The notes beneath the pieces are model-generated. The model saw only the letters and a list, made by a program, of their open reading frames with translations. It was not told where the DNA came from and ran no database searches. DNA of 38,341 bases, taken from assembly GCA_009781495.1 (NCBI GenBank), contig WQYA01000014.1, forward strand, positions 1-38,341. The letters are read 5' to 3'. The stretch is from Cystobacterineae bacterium. GTDB lineage: Bacteria; Myxococcota; Myxococcia; Myxococcales; Myxococcaceae. Position 1 is the first letter of the stretch. Each line of letters begins with the position of its first letter. Both the position numbers and the translations under genes were made by a program. Below, in pieces: positions 28,286 through 34,783 of this stretch.

Positions 28286-29284
28286 TCACTTCACCTTAAA
28301 ATGCCGCCATGCCCCCCGCAAAAGGGGCGAAAGCAAATAGGCATAAACCAGCAGGCCTGAAAAGAGGGCGAAACTCAGTTTAAAAGCCATACTCAGCTTG
28401 GGGGGGTGTATTTGCGAGAGGGTAGCTTCAATAACCCCCGCGTAGACAAACAGGGGGAAAGTCCCCAGCAAAAGTTGGGTGGCGGTTTTAGAAGCTTCAT
28501 AGAGGGCGGCGCCGCGTTTTTTCCCCTTGGGGGAAACGATGCCGCGCGCGAGGAGAAAACCCGCGGCCCCCGCAATGCAAATGACGGTGATTTCGGGAAT
28601 GCCGTGCGGCAATATCCACGCACAAAACCAGGCGAATAAACCCTTCTGGGCATATACCCAGGCCAGGCCCCCCAAAAGTACGCCGTTGAGGAACAACAAT
28701 ACGGCCGTCCCTATGCCCAAAGTGAGGCCCATGCAAAAACAGAGAATGGCTACCTGAATGTTGTGCGTAAACAAAAAACTCGCAAACAAAACTTGCCTGT
28801 CCCCTGCCGCTACTTCGCCTGTGGCCTCCCGCTGCGCACGCTGGGTGGGGTCCTCCTGAAGGTGCTCCTCCGGAATGATATGGTGCGCCAACTCCGGGTT
28901 GGAATGTGCCGCCAAATAGCCAAACCCGGCCCCCCCTAAAAAAAGGCCCCCTGCTAAAACAAAAAGCCGCCACTCGCGTATAAAATGCTTGGGAAACCCC
29001 TCCAGAAAAAACAAAAACAGAGCACCCACACGGAGCTTGGGCCTCGGCGCTACTTGCGCATAGGCGCGGGCTACCAGGCGGTTAAGGTAGTCCACCAGCT
29101 CCGAAAGGCCGGCATGCGTTTGGCTCCACGCCAAGTCCGAGGAGGCCAGACGGTAGAGGCGTATAAACGCTTTGCCCTCTTCTATGGAGAATACGCCTAC
29201 CCCTTGTGTTTCAGCTATTTGCAAAAGCCGCTCCAAACTTTCCCAGCGGTGACGCTTTTCATTCACAAATTGAGCCAAATCCAT
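28286..29284 (-). CDS. Stage II sporulation protein M family (DUF95) membrane protein
   Basis: 332 residues. The ATG at 29284 begins MDLAQFVNEKRHRWESLE, a standard start for non-sporulating SpoIIM-family proteins. After a helical cytoplasmic part come about five to six membrane segments (near 107-125, 172-210, 230-248, 270-288, 303-320). HNIQVAILCFCMG and PHGIPEI are family hallmarks. In many bacteria the gene sits with RDD, moxR and DUF58 genes in an envelope-related cluster; here an RDD gene is divergent with only 29 bases between start codons. The molecular role is not known. Confidence 0.93.
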   Translation of the reverse strand: MDLAQFVNEKRHRWESLERLLQIAETQGVGVFSIEEGKAFIRLYRLASSDLAWSQTHAGLSELVDYLNRLVARAYAQVAPRPKLRVGALFLFFLEGFPKHFIREWRLFVLAGGLFLGGAGFGYLAAHSNPELAHHIIPEEHLQEDPTQRAQREATGEVAAGDRQVLFASFLFTHNIQVAILCFCMGLTLGIGTAVLLFLNGVLLGGLAWVYAQKGLFAWFCAWILPHGIPEITVICIAGAAGFLLARGIVSPKGKKRGAALYEASKTATQLLLGTFPLFVYAGVIEATLSQIHPPKLSMAFKLSFALFSGLLVYAYLLSPLLRGAWRHFKVK

Positions 29285-29313
29285 GAGACAGTTTTCTGTT
29301 GTTGAGACATGCC

Positions 29314-30180
29314 ATGCAACCCTCCTCCTCCTCTAACCCACCACCCCGGGCCCCAAGGGTACTCTCCAAGCATTATCGGATAACGACTCCTGAGTATATT
29401 GAGTTTAGCTTTGAGCTTGCCGGAATTTTTCGGCGCGGCCTCGCCTTGCTCATTGACGTTCTGGTTTGTGCCGCCCTCCTCTTGGCTTGCGTCCTTGTCG
29501 TCTCTTTGCTTTCCCTCATCCCCATCGTCAATGAACTCACGAACTCCCTGTCCCTTGTATTCCTCCTTCTCGCCACCTTCCTCGTTAAGGTGGGTTATAT
29601 GTGGGCCCTGGAATGGTTCTTCGGGGGGAAGACGGTAGGCAAACATGTGATGCACATTCGTGTTATTCAAAAAACAGGGGTACGCCTGGGGGGTATGCAG
29701 GCCTTTTTGCGCAACGTCCTACGCCCGGTGGATGCCGTCCCTTGGTTTTTCAATGCCCTCAACTGCTATTTCGTGGGGGCAGGCTTTGCTTTGTTTTCAA
29801 GCACCCAGCAAAGGCTGGGCGACTTCCTTGCGCATACACTGGTCATTTATGAACGCCCTGTGCGCCTGCCTCCCCCCATTCAACTCAGCACGGAGGAAGA
29901 AAGGTTTTGGAGCGACAGCACCTTCGAAGCCCATTTGCAGCGTTTGACGTCCGAGGAGCGCAACTTGCTTTTGCAAAGCAGCCTGCAACGTGAAGAGTTG
30001 TCGGTTGAAGCGCGGCTGCGCGTTTTTCGAGCCCTCTCGGAGCACCTGCAACGCGAATTCGGCTTTCAAAAACCCGCCAACCTCTCCGACGAAAAACTGG
30101 TGCTCTCGGCAACTTCAAAACTGCTTTCTCAAGCCTCTGCCAAAAAAGCTTCCCAAGAGAGCGCGCCTCTCCAAACCTAA
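29314..30180 (+). CDS. RDD family membrane protein
   Basis: 288 residues from the ATG at 29314; TTG codons just upstream are alternatives. The RDD signature RRGLALLID (Arg40, Arg41, Asp48) begins the first membrane segment (43-66); others are at about 78-96 and 141-163. GKTVGKHVMHIRVI and QRLGDFLAHT are also typical. A hydrophilic C-terminal domain of about 100 residues, rich in Leu, Glu and Arg, is not part of the standard RDD family. Some RDD proteins are ion antiporters, but pairing with SpoIIM suggests an envelope role linked to MoxR. Its stop codon overlaps that of the convergent outer-membrane gene. Confidence 0.92.
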   Translation: MQPSSSSNPPPRAPRVLSKHYRITTPEYIEFSFELAGIFRRGLALLIDVLVCAALLLACVLVVSLLSLIPIVNELTNSLSLVFLLLATFLVKVGYMWALEWFFGGKTVGKHVMHIRVIQKTGVRLGGMQAFLRNVLRPVDAVPWFFNALNCYFVGAGFALFSSTQQRLGDFLAHTLVIYERPVRLPPPIQLSTEEERFWSDSTFEAHLQRLTSEERNLLLQSSLQREELSVEARLRVFRALSEHLQREFGFQKPANLSDEKLVLSATSKLLSQASAKKASQESAPLQT

Positions 30181-30692
30181 AAATAAACATATACCGCGAC
30201 AACACCCCCCAGTGAAAAACGCACGGGCTCATTCAAGGCCCAATAGGCGGTGGCAAACAACCTGGGGCCAATGGAGACAGAGTCTGAAACAAAAAAGTCG
30301 ACGCCCCCAATAGGGCCCAACTCCCCAAACAAAGAAGTCGTATCCCTCCCGAAAATATAGTTGCCGCCAAGCTGAGCTCCCAAATAGGGCCGTATATATT
30401 CCTCCATAAAAAAGTAGCGGAAATTCACACTGAGGCCCACAGCGAGGTATTGGCGGCCACTGGCGGCATCCCAAAAAATCATCAGTGGAATTTGCGCCCC
30501 AAAATCCCAACCATTTTCAATATAAATGGAGCCCCCCACCGTCAATGAAGTGCCCCAATTCGAAGGCTCATTTTTTGCGAAAAAGCCTGTCGCACCGAGA
30601 CCTACTCCCAGACTCTTGTTGGCATATTGCGCCTGTGCAGGGGCAGCAAAGCATAGGACGGCCAAGAGACTGCTCCAAAAGAATGCTTTCAT
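30177..30692 (-). CDS. Small outer-membrane beta-barrel protein
   Basis: 171 residues from the ATG at 30692, which begins a clear signal peptide (KAFFWSSLLAVLCFAAPAQAQ, cleaved after about residue 20). The rest alternates polar and hydrophobic residues with many Gly and aromatic positions, and the chain ends VAVYVYF with a terminal Phe, as expected for a BAM-recognised beta-signal. Length suggests eight strands, as in the OmpW/OmpX-like group, but no family-specific motif is firm. The start codon has AAAGG very close. Its stop overlaps the RDD gene stop on the other strand. Confidence 0.8.
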   Translation of the reverse strand: MKAFFWSSLLAVLCFAAPAQAQYANKSLGVGLGATGFFAKNEPSNWGTSLTVGGSIYIENGWDFGAQIPLMIFWDAASGRQYLAVGLSVNFRYFFMEEYIRPYLGAQLGGNYIFGRDTTSLFGELGPIGGVDFFVSDSVSIGPRLFATAYWALNEPVRFSLGGVVAVYVYF

Positions 30693-30884
30693 GCCTTTGT
30701 CTTTTAGCGCACTCGGCGCCAAAAGCGTAGCTGCGAAAAGCAAAATCCACATTTTTGTTTCTCGGAATGGAGCTTGTGCCCAACGCCGTTGGCAGTTTTT
30801 GAGGTTGAGGTGACTCAAAACGGCTGCTCGCATGCCCACTGCGTGTATTTCAAAAATAAAATCTTCCAATCATGCTTGGGTGGG

Positions 30885-30913
30885 TTGCAGCTTCTCTTCA
30901 GCTCCTTTAAATT
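30885..30913 (+). promoter_or_regulatory. Candidate promoter giving a nearly leaderless transcript
   Basis: TTGCAG (30885-30890), a 17-base spacer and TAAATT (30908-30913) lie just before the ATG at 30920. Initiation about 7 bases past the -10 would fall on or next to the start codon, which fits the absence of a Shine-Dalgarno sequence. Confidence 0.4.
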
Positions 30914-30919
30914 GGGCGC

Positions 30920-31966
30920 ATGCCCGTCCGCCTTTTTATCGTTCTGTTCTTGTTGAGCAGTCTGGCTTGTCTTCGAACGCAGGTTCACCCCCGTGCACTC
31001 GAAGAAAGTGAGTTGTGTGCCAAATATTTGCATTTGGGAGATTTAGAGCGTGCAGAAGCGCGTTGCGATCTCGGGTTGCAGTTTTGTCCCCAATGTGGTG
31101 ACTTGTGGACAAATAAGGGCATTATTGCTCTGGCCAGAAACCAAGAAAACGTCGCCAAGGAGCACTTTATCAAAGCCTTGCGTTATAACCAGGAGCAGGC
31201 GCAGGCCTATCAGAACCTTGGCTTTATTTATTTAAAAAATCGCCAATATGGCCGCGCGCATGACAACTTTCAGCGCGCACTCAAAGTCAACCCCGACTAT
31301 GCGGAAGCCCGCTATAGCCTCGGTCTCACCTATAAGGCCATGGAAAAAAGGGAAAACGCTCGCAAAGAATGGCTGACGCTCACCGAAACCTATCCAAACC
31401 TGGCAGATCCGTGGGCCCAGTTAGGACAATTGGAGTTGGAAGCGGGCAATGCTTTGAGTTCCGTTGAATATTTTAAAAGAGCGTTGTTGCTCTCTCCCCA
31501 ATATGCCGAAGTTTGGCTGGCCTTGGGCAATGCTTATATGCAAGTAGGAAATTTTTGTGAGGCCGAGGACAGTTATAAATCCTGCATTGAGGCCAACCCC
31601 AACATTCCAGAATGCCCTAACAACCTAACCATTGCCAGACGAAAGTGCCTCCTCATAAAACCCGACTTGCAGGCCATAGAAGAAACCAAAGGCTCCGAAA
31701 AAACACCCGAAAGCCAATATACTCTGGGACGTACTTATAAAGAGAAAGGACTTAGAAACGAAGAGCAAAGGGCCTATGAACGCTGCTTGCGCTATAATAA
31801 CCGATATGCCCCTTGCTATTATGGCCTTTTCGAGATTTTCTATGACGAGCGCAATGAGAAAAAAGCCAAAACGGCTTGTCAAAATTTTCTCAAATTTACG
31901 GATGAGGCAGAATTCCTCAAAGAGCGTGAAAACTGCAAAACATTTCTAGGCAATGAAGGCTTTTAA
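30920..31966 (+). CDS. TPR-repeat lipoprotein
   Basis: 348 residues. The ATG at 30920 begins a lipoprotein signal with lipobox SLAC (Cys17). The mature part is a chain of TPR units from about residue 30 to 235 (ENVAKEHFIKALRYNQEQAQAYQNLG split over adjacent helices, YGRAHDNFQRALKVNPDYAEARYSLG likewise) and two more near 270-330. It resembles PilF/PilW-type pilotins in layout, but several TPR lipoproteins share this. Even Cys spacing in later repeats hints at disulfides. The next gene (tandem FHA) starts 15 bases later, so they form an operon; the T3SS genes are convergent to it. Confidence 0.88.
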   Translation: MPVRLFIVLFLLSSLACLRTQVHPRALEESELCAKYLHLGDLERAEARCDLGLQFCPQCGDLWTNKGIIALARNQENVAKEHFIKALRYNQEQAQAYQNLGFIYLKNRQYGRAHDNFQRALKVNPDYAEARYSLGLTYKAMEKRENARKEWLTLTETYPNLADPWAQLGQLELEAGNALSSVEYFKRALLLSPQYAEVWLALGNAYMQVGNFCEAEDSYKSCIEANPNIPECPNNLTIARRKCLLIKPDLQAIEETKGSEKTPESQYTLGRTYKEKGLRNEEQRAYERCLRYNNRYAPCYYGLFEIFYDERNEKKAKTACQNFLKFTDEAEFLKERENCKTFLGNEGF

Positions 31967-31981
31967 TCACCCGCTGAACTC

Positions 31982-32947
31982 ATGAACGTTCGCCTTACAG
32001 TTACCCGCAGAGATCAACCTGGCCCAGCGCAAGAGTCGCGCACGGAAGTCTTTGACTTGGACAAAATTCTGCTGGGAAGAGATCCCGGTTCCCATGTCGT
32101 GCTCCCGCTGCAAGCCGTTTCGCGCTCGCATGCCTGCATTACACGGGATGGCGATATTTATTATATAGAAGATTCCGGCAGCGCGTTTGGAACGCAGGTG
32201 AACCATGAGTCCTTGCCGCTGCGTGAAAAACGCCGCCTCTATACGGGCGACATCATCGCCATCGCTCAGTTTGACTTGTTGTTTGAAGTCATTGCCGCAA
32301 CCGAAACAGGACCCCATGTAGCCCCTAAAGTCATCATCGTCTCTAACCCCTATCTCAGAATGATGAACGGCCCCAACGAGGGAACCCGTATTGAGATTGA
32401 AGAAGGACGTGAATATATTGTCGGCCGCACCCAAGAGGCGCAGGTGTTTCTGAATACGGATCTCGTCTCCCGCAAGCATGCCAAGCTGCGAAGGGATTTG
32501 GGCGGAACACATGTTGAAGACTTGGAAAGTCGCAACGGTACACGCCTCAACCACAAACCCATCCGCTTGGCTACCTTAAGCGATGGGGATGAGTTGGAAA
32601 TCGGCGGGATAAAAATGCTTTATATAGACTTGGACAACCCCAAAGCCGGCCGCTTCGCTTTTGAAAAACCGGAGGCCAAAACACCCCCCCCCAAAGAAAA
32701 ACCTCCCGGGCCCCCTAAAAAACCACCCCCCCCCCCTGAACCGGAACAAAAGGAAGCTGAACCCCCCCCTGAAGAGGCCCCCCCTCCAGAAACTCCCAAT
32801 GACTCAGAGTTCCCTGCAGAACCCCTCGAAAAAACACCCCCCCCTCCTTTGTTCAAAGGCAAACAAGCCATTGTGCTGCTCGCCATCGGCGGAGGCGCTG
32901 CTTTGATTGCGCTGATTTTTTTGATTCTCGTCTTCGTTGGCGCTTGA
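31982..32947 (+). CDS. Tandem FHA-domain protein with Pro-rich linker and C-terminal membrane anchor
   Basis: 321 residues. FHA domain 1 (about 20-105) has LGR (31-33), SRSH (47-50) and FGT (69-71); FHA domain 2 (about 122-212) has VGR (147-149), SRKH (163-166) and NGT (185-187). These are the phosphothreonine-binding positions, so both could bind phosphopeptides. Residues 230-290 are Pro/Glu-rich and encoded by long C runs. Residues 296-319 form one hydrophobic anchor at the extreme C-terminus. FHA-like domains also form the cytoplasmic part of the T3SS ring protein SctD, but this protein lacks the periplasmic domains of SctD. Its partner kinase is not identified. Confidence 0.9.
   Translation: MNVRLTVTRRDQPGPAQESRTEVFDLDKILLGRDPGSHVVLPLQAVSRSHACITRDGDIYYIEDSGSAFGTQVNHESLPLREKRRLYTGDIIAIAQFDLLFEVIAATETGPHVAPKVIIVSNPYLRMMNGPNEGTRIEIEEGREYIVGRTQEAQVFLNTDLVSRKHAKLRRDLGGTHVEDLESRNGTRLNHKPIRLATLSDGDELEIGGIKMLYIDLDNPKAGRFAFEKPEAKTPPPKEKPPGPPKKPPPPPEPEQKEAEPPPEEAPPPETPNDSEFPAEPLEKTPPPPLFKGKQAIVLLAIGGGAALIALIFLILVFVGA
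32684..32736 (+). repeat. Poly-C tracts (9 and 11 bases) inside the FHA gene
   Basis: Nine Cs at 32684-32692 and eleven Cs at 32726-32736, with further 8-C runs at 32762-32769 and near 32840, encode the Pro-rich linker. Such runs are prone to slippage; a shift would remove the membrane anchor. Confidence 0.8.
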
Positions 32948-32974
32948 CAGAAAAGCTCTTGGCCTTCTCTCAGC

Positions 32975-33523
32975 CTAGTCCGTTGCGGCGGTCTCTTGCT
33001 CAATCGTATTCAGCATCTCCTGCGCAAGACGCCTTGCCCGAATGCCCTGCTCGTTCGTCCCATCGGGATCCATTTCAACCGCCGCCTTTAGGTCATTCAC
33101 CGCTTCAATAATCTTCGCTTGATAGAGATAGACTTCGGCACGATTGACGCAGGAGGCAATGTCTTGAGGGTTTAACTCCAGCGAGCGATTCAAACTCGCC
33201 AATGCCGCATCCAAGCTGAACTCTTCGTCTGTCAATCCGGCTTCTTTGGCCTCCAGTTGAATGGCGCCAAGAGCTGCGTGGAAATACCAAATCTCTGGAT
33301 CTAAGGCGATGAGACCATCATAAATGACTTTCGCATCCTTATAGCGGCCCTGCTGAAACAGGTTATAGCCCATCTCAGCAATGTAGATCATTTCAGGACC
33401 ACTGATGGCATGTAAGTCCCTCAGCTTTATCTCCCCACTGGCATATTTTGCATAGCGCTCAGGGGTATAAAGTTTCTCTCTCCAATCCGAGTCTGCCTTC
33501 GTCTTCTTGGAATCATCTGTCAT
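32975..33523 (-). CDS. SycD/LcrH-type T3SS chaperone (TPR)
   Basis: 182 residues; the ATG at 33523 has GGGAGA 8 bases upstream. Three TPRs (about 44-77, 78-122 with a short insertion, 123-155) match the class II chaperones of T3SS translocators: ISGPEMIYIAEMGYNLFQQG followed by YKDAKVIYDGLIALDP and HAALGAIQLE. Such chaperones hold hydrophobic translocators in the cytoplasm before secretion. It is slightly longer than the usual 150-170 residues because of N- and C-terminal tails and the insertion near 92-103. It lies downstream of a terminator after the 33762-34541 gene, so may be separately transcribed. A needle-chaperone (SctG-like) role is a less likely alternative. Confidence 0.85.
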   Translation of the reverse strand: MTDDSKKTKADSDWREKLYTPERYAKYASGEIKLRDLHAISGPEMIYIAEMGYNLFQQGRYKDAKVIYDGLIALDPEIWYFHAALGAIQLEAKEAGLTDEEFSLDAALASLNRSLELNPQDIASCVNRAEVYLYQAKIIEAVNDLKAAVEMDPDGTNEQGIRARRLAQEMLNTIEQETAATD

Positions 33524-33704
33524 CGAACATTCTCCCGCTCTTTGCTCTAAGCAAAACGCTTAATACAACTTCTTGAAAAAAGCGCACTTCAAACAATTGC
33601 CCCTAAACAAAACTTCTCTTATGCCCCTAAACCCAATGCTTCAAAACAATTTTTTGAAAAAAAATTGAAAAATACACTCCCCCCTCTTCCTTCCAAGCTT
33701 CCTC

Positions 33705-33740
33705 AAAAAAAAGGCGCCCCCCCAAAAAAAGGGCGCCTTC
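33705..33740 (-). terminator. Intrinsic terminator downstream of the first needle-like gene
   Basis: On the minus strand AAGGCGCCC (33739-33731 reading toward lower coordinates) pairs with GGGCGCCTT around a T/G loop, followed by a run of Ts (As at 33705-33712 on the plus strand). It lies about 22 bases past the stop at 33762. Confidence 0.85.
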
Positions 33741-33761
33741 GCTTGAAGGGTTTTGAACCCA

Positions 33762-34541
33762 CTATGCACGGAAATTCTGAATCACCGCTTTTCGTGTATC
33801 GTGTTGGATTTGCATCAGTTGCGTCAGCATGGTGATCATTTGGTTGTATTTCTGCCACTCTTGCTGCTTTTTGGCCAGATCTACTTCGTTTTCATTCCCA
33901 GTGATGTCAGTAGGCTTTTTGAGACCACTCAACAGATTGTCGACGCCAGAATAGCCTCCTGTGGAGGTGTTGACTGGAGTAGAAGAAGACGAGGAAGACG
34001 TCGAAGCAGCAGGAGCCGCTGAAGCCGCCGAAGATGTCGAAGCTGTCGAAGCGGCAGGAGCCGCTGAAGCCGCTGAAGCCGTAGCGGCAGTGCCACTACC
34101 ACCCAAAAGCTTAGCCAAAGCCTCCGAAAACTCCTTCATGCGCTCCGCAAGGGGCGGAAGCGTCGCGCTCACACCATCGCTCGTGGTCCTTTCGGTGGCT
34201 TGAGAAATCAACTGTTGAAGCTGACTTGCCACCGCATCAAAGCCGGCATTCTTGAAAGTCTTGGCCAGATCAGCTATGCCATCGAGACCTTGTCCCAGCA
34301 TTTTGTCCAAGCCAAGACTGCCCAGCATGCCAAGCGGGTCAGCCATACGCATGGCTGAACTTGCAACCCCTTTGGCAAGATCTGCGGCTGTGTTAACGAA
34401 ACCGTCCGTAATCGACTTCAACCCCGAAGCCGCAGTGCTGATGACACCGCTTGCAACAGACTTGACCGCACTTCCAACAAGGCTGCCAACATTGCTGACC
34501 GCCTTTGAAATGGAATTGGTAATGCCGCTCAAAAAACCCAT
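33762..34541 (-). CDS. Extended T3SS needle-like secreted protein 1
   Basis: 259 residues; the ATG at 34541 has AAGGAGA 6 bases upstream. Residues 1-60 are Gly/Ala/Ser/Val-rich and amphipathic, without a Sec signal. Residues 60-145 are helical; 150-195 are an Ala/Ser/Thr/Pro low-complexity linker. From about 200 there is helix, a turn (KKPTD), then a helix with Tyr232-Asn233 and the terminal KAVIQNFRA. The YN-to-IQNFR spacing (27 residues, no gaps) equals that of needle proteins PrgI and MxiH, which end YN/YT...AAIIQNFR. Needle subunits are only about 80 residues, so this may be an enlarged needle, a needle-associated filament or a tip/translocator protein. It follows sctV and precedes a SycD-type chaperone gene. 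The family assignment is by eye only. Confidence 0.6.
   Translation of the reverse strand: MGFLSGITNSISKAVSNVGSLVGSAVKSVASGVISTAASGLKSITDGFVNTAADLAKGVASSAMRMADPLGMLGSLGLDKMLGQGLDGIADLAKTFKNAGFDAVASQLQQLISQATERTTSDGVSATLPPLAERMKEFSEALAKLLGGSGTAATASAASAAPAASTASTSSAASAAPAASTSSSSSSTPVNTSTGGYSGVDNLLSGLKKPTDITGNENEVDLAKKQQEWQKYNQMITMLTQLMQIQHDTRKAVIQNFRA
34000..34073. repeat. 45-bp direct repeat encoding Ala/Ser-rich linker
   Basis: GTCGAAGC(A/G)GCAGGAGCC and the bases after it (29 in all, one mismatch) occur at 34000-34028 and 34045-34073. The unit encodes an AAPAAS-type segment twice in the linker of needle-like protein 1. Confidence 0.8.
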
Positions 34542-34587
34542 GGTACTTCTCCTTTGTGGTGGTTGATTTTCTCTGTGTGGCTTATGT

Positions 34588-34620
34588 AGATTATCTGTGC
34601 TGGTCGAAAAAAGTTTCGCG
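34588..34620 (-). promoter_or_regulatory. Promoter-like element shared by the two needle-like genes, copy 1
   Basis: On the minus strand CGCGAAAC (34620-34613), 16 bases, then AGATAATCT (34596-34588), about 47 bases before the ATG at 34541. The same element at the same spacing precedes the 37834 gene. GATAAT is a good -10; the CGAAAC/CGCAAC upstream box is unlike the sigma-70 -35 and recalls alternative-sigma or activator sites. Confidence 0.65.
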
Positions 34621-34783
34621 CACAAGCAATCTTTTTTCAGAAAAAATGCTTTTTGTCTACAATGTATTGAAAAATTTCTGAAAACAAAGCGCTTCCCCTC
34701 TGGCTAAATCCAATGTTTTTAAGTTTAACTTATTTAATATTTAAAAAATAATTCTAGGATATGACTCCACCAGACTTTGGGGA

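Noticed and set aside
31982-32947. Calling the tandem FHA protein SctD
   Set aside because: It has two canonical phosphopeptide-type FHA domains and a C-terminal anchor with nothing after it; SctD needs periplasmic ring domains.
33762-34541. Calling needle-like protein 1 a hydrophobic translocator (SctE/SctB)
   Set aside because: No long hydrophobic membrane segment is present and the C-terminus fits needle subunits better, although the neighbouring SycD-type chaperone keeps a translocator-like role possible.
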